DNA from: Sipunculus nudus
Taxonomy: Eukaryota; Annelida; Sipuncula; Golfingiida; Sipunculidae
NCBI GenBank assembly: GCA_026874595.1
Contig: CM049309.1
Coordinates: 21,238,033-21,302,032, forward strand
DNA: 64,000 nt
Direction: 5' to 3'
Every line of letters starts with the position of its first letter. The stretch's first letter is position 1. Under the pieces are notes generated by a model, which did no database searches, was not told the origin of the DNA, and saw only the letters and a program-made list of their open reading frames with translations. A program made the position numbers and the translations under genes. This document shows, one piece after another, positions 34,010 through 46,385 of this stretch.

Positions 34010-34730
34010 GCTTGTTATCGCACTTGCAAAAACAGATGTCTCTCCCAATTGAATATAGGTTGTATCAATTGAGACATGGTGAGAAATGTGAAGCGGTTCA
34101 AAAGTTATGGGTTTCCCAGATTTCACATGTCGGTAGATTTGATTTTGAAGATGAGAGTCTATGTCACTGGATTTCGAACTTGGCCAAGAACTTGGTAGAA
34201 CCAATTTGTGTACCAAACTTGAGGACAAAATGTGAAGCGCTTCAAAAGTTATTATGTTCTAAGAATTTGAAATTCCGGCATATTTGACCTTAAAGATGAT
34301 TCAAAGTCAACGGACGTCGAATTCGTCCGAGATTTGGGTTGGAACAATGAGTTTTTTTTTCAGATTGGGTGGAAATATGCAGCCCTTCGAAAGTTATCAC
34401 GTTCACTATTATTTGACTTTAAAGATCCGGGTTTAGGCCACTGGTTTTCAAACTCGCCGGAATTTGGTAAGGGCATATTGTGTACAAAATTTCTAGGAAA
34501 AAAAATGTGACGCCCTTCAGAAAGTATTTGGTTCACAAGAATGTTACATTTTCGCAGATTTGACCGTAAAGATGAGGGTCTAGGTCACCGGATTTCGAAA
34601 TTGCCCAAGAACTTGGTAACAATGAGTGTTTAAAATTTTTGAGGAAAATATGCAACCCTTCAAAAATCATCGCGTTCACAAAATATCCTACAGACGACGG
34701 CACTGACAACGGCTCAACTGGAGGGGGGGG
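34010..34730. repeat. Diverged tandem repeat, unit about 140 bp, five units
   Basis: Aligned on the phrase GTGAAGCGGTTCAAAAGTTA (34088), GTGAAGCGCTTCAAAAGTTA (34230), TGCAGCCCTTCGAAAGTTAT (34377), TGACGCCCTTCAGAAAGTAT (34507) and TGCAACCCTTCAAAAATCAT (34650). Each unit also has GATTTTGAAGATGAG-like and CACTGGATTTCGAACTTGGC-like parts. A G tract follows at 34723-34733. Confidence 0.8.
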
Positions 34731-35280
34731 GGGGAACTTAAGAACAACTTCTTAAATTAAAATAATTTAATACATAGGCTTATATATTCTCTATGTTTAA
34801 ATAGTCATCAGATGAACAAGTTATAATCGCATTTAAGCCACTACATCACTACTCAGCTAATGTGAACCCACAAAAACCCAGCCCAGCATTTTCTTTAAAT
34901 AAGCTTGCCACATCTTGCAGAATTTGGTTTATATTTTTATCATCATCCCCAAACAGTAACACAAAATATTCCACTGTTGTCATTAAATATCAATTCAAGA
35001 TCTTGCGGTTATATTATAATATTAAATTTAACGCCCGATTTGCTGTGTATTTGGTATTTGGTCTTGTAAAATATTTGATCAAATAAAAGTAAGTTTTATT
35101 AATAATATAATTAAATGAGAAAAATATATATATAATAAAAGCAGATTTAAATTACAATTTAAGTTTTTTTTTAATTTTATTTTAAAGAAATGGGCCGGAC
35201 CTCTTGGACCGGTCCACCTACTTGACCGGACCGCACCGCTTATGTGATGGACCGGACCATCAGTGGGTGGTTTTTATCTA

Positions 35281-35930
35281 ATGAAAGATGAAAACTTAAA
35301 TATCTTTAGCCAAATGGTTATACAGAATAATGTAGTTTCAAGATGCAAATAAAACCTGTTAATTTCAATTAAAACCTTAATTAAAAGGCCTATATTGTTC
35401 GTCATTCTCAAAATGACCTGATAACTAAAATTTAAATTTAGACGTTGCCATCAATGGCTGGTCCGGTCTGCACCTCTAGGTGTTTTCACTATATTTCGTA
35501 CGCGAAGTCTCTAAAATTCAAGTGATTTCAGACATCTAAACCTCAAGTGAGGTACCGAAGAGTTCCTGTTGAAACTGGTTTTTTTTTATTTCTCCCAGTG
35601 ACCGTTATTCCGCAGTCTTCAAAATCAGTCCTTCAAAATGTTTTTGTAGCTGTTATCCAGAAATAGCTTTCACGAGTGTGACGTTCATATTATTTAGGCG
35701 TAGTCAGATATTGGATGTAGCCATGTAGGTCATGCATTACACAAGCCTATATACTAAGACTGGCCATATCTAAATTTAAATTTTAGTTATCAGGCCATTT
35801 TGAGAATGGCGAACAATATAAGCCTTTTAATTAAGGTTTTAATTGAAATTAACAGGTTTTAATTGCATCTTGAAACTACATTATTCTGTATAACCATTTG
35901 GCTAAAGAAATTTAAGTTTTCATCTTTCAT
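35281..35930. repeat. Foldback element with 162-bp near-perfect inverted arms
   Basis: Arm 35281-35442 (from ATGAAAGATGAAAACTTAAA) is repeated inverted at 35769-35930, with a 326-bp spacer. The left flank (35195-35265) and the spacer both carry GGTCCGG/CCGGACC words. No coding capacity. Confidence 0.92.
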
Positions 35931-36304
35931 AATTTGAATTCGATCAAGGTACTGGATAAATAAATATCAAGTATCAATGCAGCTTATAATAAATTCACAA
36001 TAATAACAGTCTCGTACACTTGAAGGAATTATTGCGAAGCGACGAAATTAAAAAATATAACTCATCAAGGTCACCTTTTATGGTAACCTTATACGCAGGT
36101 GTTTAATATTCATTTCAGGCAGTGTGCCCTGCCAAAATATTTCGATTGTTTCCTCACAAACCCATTTTTTTTTAACTAAGTTTGTCATTTTTAGAGGACT
36201 TCGTCACATTTAATATAGCAAACTCCTTGGTATTAATTGTAAAACAACCGTTAACAGGTGACTGCATAGCCAGATAAAAAAAGTGGCCTTTTATCGCTTT
36301 CCAA

Positions 36305-38190
36305 ATAAAAAACAAGGGACCTATGGGTCACTGTGCTCAGCTGACGTTAACCTTGAAGGTAAAAATCTAAAATAATATCAAATGGAGATAAAAGTGTAAG
36401 AGGAAGAGGTAATAAAGGCCATGGTTGGTTTATATGATTGGTTTGTATTGATGAGCGAGAAATTGTTGCAAAAAATATTTTGTGACCTGACCATGTGTTT
36501 CCTACTGTTGAAACTAAAGCATGTGAGCAGTTTGTGAACAATAGATCTGTACTATTACCATGATCATTAGTTGGTTTTTCGATTAACTGTTGACATTTCA
36601 GTAGTTTACACATTTGTTCAATTGAATCTATTTTTTTTTGTATAATATATATTATTAAATATATATGTATTTTTTTTATGAAATGTATAGTTAAAATATA
36701 GCTAATTAACAACATAAAACAGGGCAAACAAAGCCTGATCTCAAATTCTGCTGAGGCAGGAAAATAATGAACGAATGTTTGTATTAAATCCTGATTTTTT
36801 TATCACATCAATTATTTTTCTAATTTAAGTTTATATTTCTATACATTTCCAATTTAACATATATATCTGAATATAAAAGTTGATTCATAATTCTCAATTG
36901 CATCATCATAAATCTAAATCTTGTCAGATAACACCACATCATGCATACAAATGTTTATTTATTTTTTACCACAAAAATATATCTTTTAAATCTGCAAAAC
37001 AATAAATATCTAAAAATAATACTTAATTTAGATTTCACAATTTTTAATTGTGTCTTTATTTATCCATAATGTGCTTCATATTTTATAATAATTTAAGCAT
37101 ACTGATGGGTTCAATTATATTTGTTAAAATCATTTAAAAGAAAATTGATTTCTTTAAAAATGCTACATTACACAACATTGCATCTTCTGGATTACACCTT
37201 GCATTATTTTTTCAAGGAAAGTTTTTGCATATCGGAGTGGAAACAGCATTACAATTAAGGAGATACAGTGAAAACAATAACAATTACCACATAACACTTG
37301 GTGGGTTGGGTTTGCGGGGGGGGGGGGGGGTGATTGGGGTGGTGATATGAGAATAACTGTACACCTGTCACAGCAGGGGATCTCCCCCAGTGACTGTAAC
37401 AAATCAGAAACCCTGGCATAGCTGACTTCCAGTGACCTGGAGTGGGACCCTGCATCTGTAATCAAAGCAAGTGACTACAGAAAAAAAATCAATAAATAAC
37501 TTAATTTTCAAGCTTTTATTTTCAAATTTCAGATTTAGACAAACTAAATATTTATGTTTACATGCTGTGAAAATTAAATCAATGGTGCTTACAGGTAAAA
37601 AACTTGCCATGGTCAAAGTTGGGCAAAATTTAAGGTACTGATTTATTTTTTATGCTAATAACTTGAAAAATTTACAAAATTCAGATCTAATTTTGGGTTA
37701 ACAATTGAATCTTAATTAAACATAGTTATATACTTGGAAAAATAGACTCTAGTTTCAAAATTTTTCATGTTAAGTGAGTTATTATTTTTCCTGATTTTTT
37801 ACAAAGTCCATTATGTTAGGGCCCATAACTTAAAGAATTTATACATTACAGACTTAATTTCTGGCATGTACATAGGAACTATATAGAGGAATATTTATGG
37901 TAAATATGAGGAAAAACAGATGAGTGGTTTTGATATTAGGCAGTCCTGAAGTGTGAAAATAGGATTTTAATAAAAAATTGAGGTTTTTCCTTAATTTCTC
38001 AAAGGAACGAAGTGGCAAAGACCCAGTTTTCGGCTTGGTAGGAGATCTTGGGGACATCTAACATTATGCTGAATTTTGGATTTCTAGGTCTTACGGTTTC
38101 AAAACGTGCCACATCTTCGGACGGACGGACAGACGACGGACAATGGACCACGACTATAGCTCAGATGACTTATAGTCAGCTGAGCTAAAA
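36305..38190 (+). repeat. Dispersed ~1.9-kb repeat, copy 1
   Basis: Aligns end to end with 53520-55405: CCTATGGGTCACTGTGCTCAG at the start, AGCAGTTTGTGAACA, a G tract, GCAGGGGATCTCCCCCAGTG, a TTGTGAAGT/AATTTCTCA..AAGTGGCAAAGACCCAG part, and a CAGACGACGGACAATGGACC end. The start (GCTCAGCTGAC) and end (GTCAGCTGAGC) are inverted repeats. The family's end also occurs inverted near 44460-44530. No coding frame recognised. Confidence 0.8.
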
Positions 38191-38689
38191 AGTCTTCAGC
38201 GCCTTTCCAATTGTGAAGTCTTATAAAGAGGCAGGAAGGAGGAGAGTGAAAATTCATGGAATCCTTCCACACCATGCATATCACTTAACAGACCTTCATT
38301 CGTGATTTTGCAGGTTTTGACAGAGGCTGAAGGTCTATTCTGTGGATTAACTCTCGTTTCACATCGTGCATACAGACGAGTTCAAATAAAATATTCAGGG
38401 ATGCTTGCACAACTCCAGTCCGCTTTCACTTGGGTCCTGTATGGTGTAGTTTGCACAGTAAACGCTCATCAGTCTATATTCAAATATGCTCATCAATTTT
38501 CATACCACACACTTCAAACATATTTGCTCCATTTTTCACACCACCACATGCTACTTCACACTTCCATGATCAGAAGCCCAAGTGTCCACAACATTAAGCC
38601 TATATTGTCAAAACCCCATAGGCATTGTCACACATTTTTTCAATATTATAGAGAAACACAAAAGGCCATATGGTATAGCTTATAGTTTG

Positions 38690-39280
38690 TTTTATTTATT
38701 CTTGATGACTACCAAGTGTTGAGTTCATTTATGGAATGCTGAATGATATCTAGTTTGTAGTTTACCACCAGGAAATTTATGCTAATGTGATGATCTATCA
38801 AAGTACATCAGACCAAGGATAAGGGTGAGTTAATAAATGAATACAACACTTGGCAATCCTGTCCCGTTTCACAAATCCCACACGATATAAATTACTTCCT
38901 GCATGTACATACATGTATTGTTCTTTGATGTTTCTAATGTCATGATATTTTAATCTCACTGCAGTGTCTGCGTCTTGAAAAACAAATCACCCCAAACAAA
39001 TCAAAACCTCTTGGAATTAAAAAAAAGGGGGAAAATGCTTTGAAAATAAGGTCATGTATTGAACTGAACATTACGCAACACCTTGAGGCATACACGTGGC
39101 TGGGCATGACATGCATCTCAAATGGCTATTTACAGAAAACAATTCTCGTGCATGAAAATATAGCTGGTCCTATCAAATGATATAAGAAACTGTGATGAAA
39201 TGCTTGTTATATATCATGTCTGTTGTCACACCTGCAGATTCATTTACTAAAGAGTTAAAATCCTACAATATGGACTAGGT
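38690..39280 (-). other. Probable 3' UTR of the ADP/ATP translocase gene
   Basis: Reading on the minus strand, the first tandem AATAAATAAA after the stop codon is at 38700-38691, giving a 3' UTR of about 590 nt. Open frame 38302-38685 on the other strand has no recognisable features and is not called. Confidence 0.45.
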
Positions 39281-39372
39281 TTACTTCAGACGCATTGCAA
39301 TGTAGAATTTCTTGAATTCATCAAAGCCAGCCAACACACCAGCTCCTGCTACACCTCTCAAGATGTTGGCGC
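39281..39372 (-). CDS. ADP/ATP translocase coding exon 4
   Basis: Residues 272-301, [20 protein letters not shown] to AMRLK, stop TAA at 39283-39281. Confidence 0.95.
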
Positions 39373-41419
39373 CTGAAAGTAAATTAAGAACTTGTCACAT
39401 TTGCAGCTTACTGGTATCATCACAAAAATGTACATCAGAACTTCCCAACAGTTGCAGCATACCGAAATTCGAGAAAAAAATTACACAAGATTATATTAAA
39501 ATCATAGAAAAGGCCATAATTACTACTTTTAACAATATACCATAAAGGAGTTTATTACTATAAATTATTACTTGCAACCAACCACCACAACATTATGGAA
39601 AGGGAGAGCTTTTGCCTTTGTTTGACCGTGAAAACACAGTATTGATTAACAAACCAATATATGTAGTCCATTCCCTGAACAAATACCAGAAATAAGTATG
39701 CACACCCAACCACCACAATGTAATGGAAAGGAAGAGCTTTTGAATTCCTCAATTGGATCCAAAACAGTAACAAAACACTTAATATCCCATGGCTAAAAGA
39801 ATTACTGAAAACAAGAACTAGAACTTACCAGCTCCCTTCATCAGTGACATGAATCCTTCAGTCCTCATGATCTGGAAGAAGCAGTCCATTGATCCCTTGT
39901 ACTTAACAGCCTGTCCAGATGTCATCATCATACGCCTTCTGATGGTGTCGATGGGATAAGAAACCAGGCCAGCACTGATTGTCACAACTGAAAAAATAAT
40001 TTACTTTGAGAAAAGGACACATGAAAGCAACTCATGCTAGGGATAAGAAACCAGGCCAGCACTGATTGTCACAACTGAAAAAATAATTTACTTTGAGAAA
40101 AGGACACATGAAAGCAACTCATGCTACTTTAAAACTAAGGAAATGAAAATAATATTATAATTAAATATGCTTAAGAAATAAAATTACAAAGTTTAATAAC
40201 AAAGACAACTGTGATACTGTTCACTTCAACAATATGATCCTGATTAACCCATGAAATCAAATTTCTTGGGAGCCCCAAGTGAATTAAAAGCAGATCAAAT
40301 CTTGTGTGTGATTATATTCACCATTTACTTTGTTTTACTACAGATGAATTTTGAAACATAGTTAAATGGTGCTTCTGAATTCTATAGAGCATAATCTGTG
40401 AATAGATAAGTACAGGCAAAAAAAAATTATGAATCAAGTTTTACAGTTGCTTAAGAGATCATACATACCATAGCCCAGCATGAAGGCCAAAACCACATTG
40501 GCATCATCACCAAGGACGATAGGCTTCAGGGTGTCATAGAAGCCAAAGTAGCAGCCACGGTAAACGATGATACCCACACAGGAGATCACAAAACCTCTGT
40601 ACAACCCAACAATGCCATCTGACTTCAAGGTCTTCTTGTACACATCAATAAGACCATTGAACTGGCGCTCTGCGCCCTTTCCAGCAGCCTTGGCATCATT
40701 GGCAAGCCTGGTTCGGGCATAGTCCAAAGAGTACACAAAGCACAGGGACATAGCTCCAGCTGCTCCGCCAGAAGCCACATTTTTGCTGAATTTTGTGGCA
40801 TAGCTATCTTTAGGGCTGGACTTGAATGCCTTCTTGATCTGATCCTTGAAGGCAAAGTTGAGGGCCTGTGTTGGGAAATACCTGATGCAGTTAGCCAAGT
40901 TGCCACGCCAGAATGGGAGGAAACCTACAATGGGAAAAAAATAAACACTTTATTACAAGTTTTTCACTGCAAAGTATTCTGAACTAGCAAATAAATTAGC
41001 AGGATAGCTGCTAATGCAATGTTCCCGAAATGACATATAGATTGGACAAGACCCTTAAGAAATATATTACATAAAAATATCTTGATTTATATGCATGTAA
41101 CAATGTGCAAAAGTTATAAAAAAAAATAACAATTTTTACACTTGTTTCCTGAGCTGTCCCACTACTCTATCTTAAATCACCTATTCTTATAATTAGAAAA
41201 TAAGATAAGTAACTGCCTACCTTCAGAGTGGTAAGTCCTCATAGTGCAGTCAATGACACCCTTGTATGGCCGGTCAAGGCGGCCAGCTTTTATCATTTCA
41301 TCTTGGTTCTGTACAAGGAGCTTGACCCTCTCAATGGGTGCAGCTGCAGTCTTGGAGATGACAGCAGCAGCGCCACTGAGGGCAAAATTTTCAGCAAAGG
41401 AGAGCTTAGTCTTTGACAT
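39281..41419 (-). CDS. Mitochondrial ADP/ATP translocase (adenine nucleotide carrier)
   Basis: SLC25A4/5/6-type carrier of the mitochondrial inner membrane that exchanges matrix ATP for cytosolic ADP. Four coding exons, 41419-41221, 40924-40469, 39987-39829 and 39372-39281, join with consistent phases to 301 residues, the usual length. The protein has three mitochondrial-carrier repeats, each with a Px[D/E]xx[K/R] motif (PIERVK in repeat 1, LDYARTR in repeat 2, PIDTIR in repeat 3), and the diagnostic RRRMMM nucleotide-carrier signature at residues 235-240. Further marks are [20 protein letters not shown] and the C-terminus [15 protein letters not shown] splice acceptor (tttcttttcag) directly abuts the ATG, so the 5' UTR has its own exon. 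ANT paralogues cannot be told apart here, so no symbol is given. Confidence 0.96.
39577..39750. repeat. Short direct repeat in translocase intron 3
   Basis: AACCACCACAACATTATGGA (39583) and AACCACCACAATGTAATGGA (39710) lie about 127 bp apart, each followed by AAGG[GA]AGAGCTTTTG. Confidence 0.6.
39829..39987 (-). CDS. ADP/ATP translocase coding exon 3 (RRRMMM)
   Basis: Residues 219-271, [20 protein letters not shown] to SLMKGAG, containing the signature. Its first 35 bp and the acceptor lie within an 87-bp block that is repeated immediately upstream in the transcript (40040-40126). Confidence 0.95.
39953..40126. repeat. Perfect 87-bp tandem duplication spanning a splice acceptor
   Basis: 39953-40039 and 40040-40126 are identical. 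On the minus strand each copy holds the intron 2 acceptor and the first 35 bases of exon 3. Use of the upstream acceptor (exon from 40074) would read [12 protein letters not shown] then TAG. The downstream acceptor at 39987 gives the full protein. Confidence 0.95.
40469..40924 (-). CDS. ADP/ATP translocase coding exon 2
   Basis: Residues 67-218, [20 protein letters not shown] to VVLAFMLGY. Covers the end of repeat 1, all of repeat 2 and the start of repeat 3. Acceptor cattgtag, donor G|gtatgt. Confidence 0.96.
41221..41419 (-). CDS. ADP/ATP translocase coding exon 1
   Basis: Residues 1-66, [20 protein letters not shown] to MRTYHSE, with carrier motif PIERVK. Donor G|gtaggc. Confidence 0.96.
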
Positions 41420-43595
41420 CTGAAAAGAAAAAAGAAAGATTTGAGAAAATCATGATTTTAGTAGAAATCAACCCACATTGTTATAAGGACAAAATCACGG
41501 ATTAGTAGAATTGAAACAAAAAATGTTAATTGGAAAAATAACACAAATCACCCAAAGACCCCCCCCCCCCCCCCCCGAATGCTTAACAACCAGGGTTACA
41601 GCCTCGCCGGTTGGGGGTTGCCAGAATGGCTTCTGCCGTCCAGCACAAAGCTAACATTTGCAACCCACCAACCAGCAAAAGAGATCTTCAAGGAAGTAAA
41701 AAAAAACAGCTACCAGCATTTAAACTGGTTATTTATTACCCCAAACTGCATTGAAATTGTACTTCATAAGTCTGTTTACAAAAATGAATCAACAGAAAGC
41801 CAAAATAATCATTTTGAAATATAGTTATATCACCTACAAAGATAAAGCTAACGTATTCCGAAACGATGTGTGCACCTTGTGTTAGTACCTAATATCATAA
41901 TTTATGTGTGATGATATGGAATACCCTAGAATCCCCTCTGGCTAATTCTGGATAGAGTTAAGGTCACAGTACACACCCAGAAAATTCTAGTCTTATGGGT
42001 CTGTTTAATAGTCAGAGAATCTGCGGAGAGCCAATAATCCACAGAGAAATTCTGGAGTTGATGAATGGTTTATACAACTGATAGTTAAAAAAAACCCATT
42101 CATTTCACTTCGAAAACATCCACAGTTAAAATAATACTTCTTGCAGAATGAAGTATTTCAAAGAACTAAATAAAAGTGAACTGGTCACTTGTGTAGTCTG
42201 CCATTGACAAAATTTAGCAGGCACACAAATGTGTCAAGCTATTACACAACATAAAAGTGACATGCGAGGGATACTGATCATCTAGCATCTATAACCCTGC
42301 AATAATTTATAACTAAATTCTACATATAGCTGTTTAAAAATGTCTTACAAAACTTGCATCCTGATAGACCTTTAACATATCCACCTGCCATAATAAAGAA
42401 CAGGCACTTAAAATAACTCATGATAAGACTGGTGATCTAAATTTAGCATAAGACCGTTGGAATACCCCCTTTAAGGTCAAGACCACCAGTTTTTTAAACA
42501 AACATTTTTACAATATGCTCCCAAGTAAATAAAAATGGCAGCAAGTAAAAAGTCTTGTTAACATCTCATGAAAATTTGATATGCACTGTATTCAGCATCA
42601 TACTTGTTCCCAACTATTTTGTTGACGACATATGACATGAAACTTGCACTCAAAATCAAGTGCAATAGAGTGCCTCCTTAATACCACTGGATCAGAATTT
42701 AATAAACAGAAGAAAAAATGGTGAGTACATCATGCAATAGAAAATCTAAATGAGGCTCTTATCATAACAAAATAATTTTGCTGAGAATGCCTGTTTTTCA
42801 CAACTTGCTGAACAAGAAAGACGGCCGAACTGTTGTGAATATACAACTAAAAAAGGTGAAGTTATTGTCCAGTTCATGTTACAAAGTGCTTCACTTCCAA
42901 CAGGTGCAATTTAATATAAAAAACAAAGTCTAACCAAGTTGCCGACAAGAGTATGTTGATGGAGTAGTCATAGTAATGTCCCCAAGGTCAAGTCCGTACA
43001 TTTAAAACGGATTTATCCGCCACACGGGCGGCCGAGATTTTTAAGGGCTCACAAAAGTCATACAAATCAGTACCTGCCATATGCAAACTTTAAACTGATC
43101 CTTATTGTACTATCTCAATTCATTTCTAAAACCGTTTGTGACAAGGTGGAACAGAGGTGGTTTTCAGAGGTGTGTTCAGTGGAAGAATCCCGATTGGCTA
43201 AATCCATTATGACGTCAGGTAGAGTGTCAAGGGCAAACGTTGCAGTTCAATCTTTACTCTCAAGCCCGCTATCCATTCCAAAATAAAAATTGGTATATAG
43301 TAAATTATATCATAACACCATTCCTTAATCTAAATTAAATAAGATTAAGCATTAAGAATAAGCATTACCATCAAGCGTGAACAAACGAGATCATACCGGC
43401 AAACCTACCCGTCTCTAGAAAGGCCGAGACCGGCCAAAACTGTAAAGGACACGCGGTAAACTCTCCTCGTATTCTGGCCATATTTTAAAGAATTGCCGGA
43501 ATACACACTTTCAAACGGTTAACCTGTATGACTAAGACAGATAATATCACAATTAGAACTATCGATCTTCTTCTAAACACATGAAATTTACTTAC
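41420..43595. other. Translocase intron 1, no other gene recognised
   Basis: AT-rich intron with an 18-base C tract at 41560-41577 and a GC-richer patch at 43010-43060 and 43380-43460 that could be promoter-proximal. Confidence 0.5.
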
Positions 43596-43690
43596 ATTGA
43601 GTGATATTGTGTCTGACTGCACTTGCAACAACCGGCACCGTGGGCCACGAATGAAGAAGAGGCTGGTCACATGGTGCAGTAAGAATAGAC
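43596..43690 (-). other. Probable 5' UTR exon of the ADP/ATP translocase
   Basis: A donor CAAT|gtaagt (exon boundary 43596) follows a stretch reading, on the minus strand, CGTGGCCCACGGTGCCGGTTG and TTGCAAGTGCAGTC. It is the best donor upstream of the coding acceptor and sits in a locally less AT-rich patch. The transcription start is not defined; the E-box-like CACATG at 43668 may be in the promoter. Confidence 0.4.
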
Positions 43691-44454
43691 CGGCTTTATT
43701 AGAAAATAAAAATTCCCATAATGCCTTAGTCTCAATCAAACCTACAATGTATTGCAAAATAAAATTAGACTTAGTTAGATTTACACTAGCAACAGTTCTA
43801 TTTCAACAGAATGGCTATTGTAATGAGTAAATTTGCAATATATTATATTATTATCTAAAGACTACATATTCGTTTTCAAAATGTAAAGTTTTGTTTTCTG
43901 TCAGCAGTAGTTCACGTGAACCAAATATGATGACCTTCATCAAGTTCAAAGTTCAAGGTTGTTTGGAAAAGTCCTCATCCGGGAAGTTACAATATGGCTG
44001 CGCCCGTTTGACCAGGTTGTCCATGGCAGCAACAACCGCTTGCCCACTCAGTGGCCACTTTACATGTTCATTTTGCACTTCCTTTATTAACAGAGGTGTA
44101 GCTGCTTTATACAGGCTTAAATGCATCTGCATTGGTTTAAGCAGTTATAGTTACAAAGCAAATTGCATTACTGCGTTGTAACATTTCGCAAATTTTATTT
44201 TTTACTGTCCAGTAGTGATTGTCTTCACTCCTTCGGCCTTCAGGCACTATATTATTTCACATTTTGGATAAAGAATAATGAAATATTGTCAGTGACAGTA
44301 ATTAACACTGTAACTTCAGTAAAATGATCCATGATTTTTAGTTTACGCTTCAATCATTATCATTAATATCAATGCCACAACTATAAGTAAATTTTCATTA
44401 ATTTCAAAAGATATTTTTTCATTGCTTTAGTTGAAGTATGATTCATGGGCTTTT

Positions 44455-45260
44455 ACAGAGTTTAAGATTTTAGCACAGCTGACTGAAAGTCTGAGCTATA
44501 GTGATCAGTCTTAGTCTGTCGTCCATCTGTCCGTTAACTTGACATAAATCATGACTTCTTTATCTAGAATCTTACTTGACATCCAGGGAGGTCCATGAAA
44601 AATGATCTCATTGGAAAACTGAAAATAGGTCTCTGTAGCCCATATCCTTCAAGCTTTGGGGCTTAGAAATGCCCCCAGAATCATCAAAAATTTAAAGCTC
44701 CGGTATCTGAACAACTGACGCATTGAACACAATGATTCTTTGCTTACATATTAATCATGGACTGTTTCATCAGTTCCTGAAGACTGGTGGCACCACCTGG
44801 ATTTATTTTGACATTTTATGCATTCTTCTATATTTGTGAGACTGTCAATTATGCAGTCACCCGTTAGAAGGGTACATTTCGTAACCTAGAATCATCTTAT
44901 TCAACATCCTGTGAGGTCAATAAAAAATCTTCAAAAAAACCTGAATTTAGGTCTCTGTTACACATATCTTTTGAGCTATAGGGCTTGTAAATACCCTTCA
45001 GAATAATTAAAAATTTGATACAAAACCTCCTGTTTCTAAAAAAGTTATGCATGCATCACCATGATTCTTTGCATGCACATTCATCATGGAATGTTTCATT
45101 CGTTATGAGAGTCCAAATCTTAACCATTGCACCTATAATCTACTTGCTTGAAATCCAGCGAGGTCCATGAAAAATCCCCTTTGAAAACTGAAATAAGGTT
45201 TCTGTTACCCATATACTCGGAGCTATGCTTCAGTCGAGTGGGGATTCCACCTACAAAAAA
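44455..45260. repeat. Diverged tandem repeat, unit about 280-320 bp
   Basis: Begins with GCACAGCTGACTGAAAGTCT..GTCGTCCATCTGTCCG, the inverted counterpart of the ends of the ~1.9-kb repeat. Three units align on ACATCCAGGGAGGTCCATGA (44579), AACATCCTGTGAGGTCAATA (44902) and AAATCCAGCGAGGTCCATGA (45151), each with AGGTCTCTGT-like and CATATCCTT..AGCT-like parts. Confidence 0.7.
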
Positions 45261-45303
45261 ATTGGCATTCAGATCAAAACATTCCTTTGGTGAATGTCTT
45301 CTT

Positions 45304-45945
45304 ACAGGGTTGGCACAATCTTCGTAGAGGGAAGGAAAAGGAAAAAATGCTTTCTTCTTGGAAAGAAAGAGATGCTTTCTTCATTTCTTCCCATGGAAGA
45401 AACAGTCCAAACATACATGTCATTTCTGTTTTGAAATTGAAATTTTGGCCTGTCATATCAGTACAAATCAGCAGGATTGTTTTCACAACCTTTATCAATG
45501 TAGAGGGTGTGCAAACAGACCCTTTGAGTAACAAAACCAGGTGTGACTGCTTTTTGAAGGGTGTGATTTAGATGTTTTGGGCATAAATCCAAATTACTGA
45601 CGGAACTGATCTGTCTATGTGATAATGAATGAAGCCTAGTGTCAGTGTCTCTGTTCTCAGTTTGCCAGTTCTATTTATTTTATGTGTTAAATTCTGTGAA
45701 ATTTCTGCCTAATTAAACATTTAAATAATGAATAACTGTGTAAATAATATATAACTGTAATACATTATTCATTGATTCTCTGTTTCATATGTTTTTAATG
45801 TGAAATAAAGGTTGGTTGAAAATGTCAAGAATTTCTTCCCTTTCCTCCCAGAAATGTGCCAGAAACATCCATAACTTTCTGGATATTTCCCTAACCTTTC
45901 TGGGAAGGGAAGAAATACCTATCTTACCAGAAGAATGAGAACCCT
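45304..45945. repeat. Possible small inverted-repeat element
   Basis: Left CAGGGTTGGCACAATCTTC (45306) and right CCAGAAGAATGAGAACCCTG (45920, inverted) could be degenerate ends. Inner GGAAGGAAAAGG / CCTTTCCTCCC and AGAAAGAG / CTTTCTGG parts are loosely complementary. The 45287-45571 open frame lies inside. Weak. Confidence 0.3.
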
Positions 45946-46083
45946 GCCAGAATATCCATTACTAGTGTCTTATTATTTTTTTAAGCAGTATTTGTTTGCA
46001 ACTCTTTGGAGAAGAAGGAACAGTTTGGTGGAGAAAAATGTGAAAACAATACTTTCTTCTATATACATGCATACATTTAAAAA

Positions 46084-46084
<1 letters not shown>

Positions 46085-46141
<57 letters not shown>
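46085..46141. repeat. (TA)n microsatellite
   Basis: About 28 uninterrupted TA units upstream of the SOCS-box gene. Confidence 0.97.
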
Positions 46142-46143
<2 letters not shown>

Positions 46144-46385
46144 TATCTTTAAGACTAGATCTAACCTACTTCACACTATGTTTTTGCTTTATCTTAATTA
46201 TTTTATTAATAATTAAACTGCAGATACAAATTGAGATTATAAAACTTTTTCACAGTTAAGTGCATAAAACCTTGAAAATGCTGTGCAACCATGATTGATC
46301 ATTTTCTGATAGAAAACATGATGATTTTTTTTTAATTATTTAAAGAATGCATTTGCATGTAATCATTTTCTTTCAATACAGGGCC

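Noticed and set aside
38302-38685. 127-codon open frame as a gene
   Set aside because: No conserved motif, no splice or promoter context, and it lies just beyond the probable translocase 3' end on the other strand.
46347-46385. Upstream in-frame ATG as the start of the SOCS-box gene
   Set aside because: It lies before the splice acceptor that ends at 46381, within the pyrimidine tract; the MGNQAG start is preferred.
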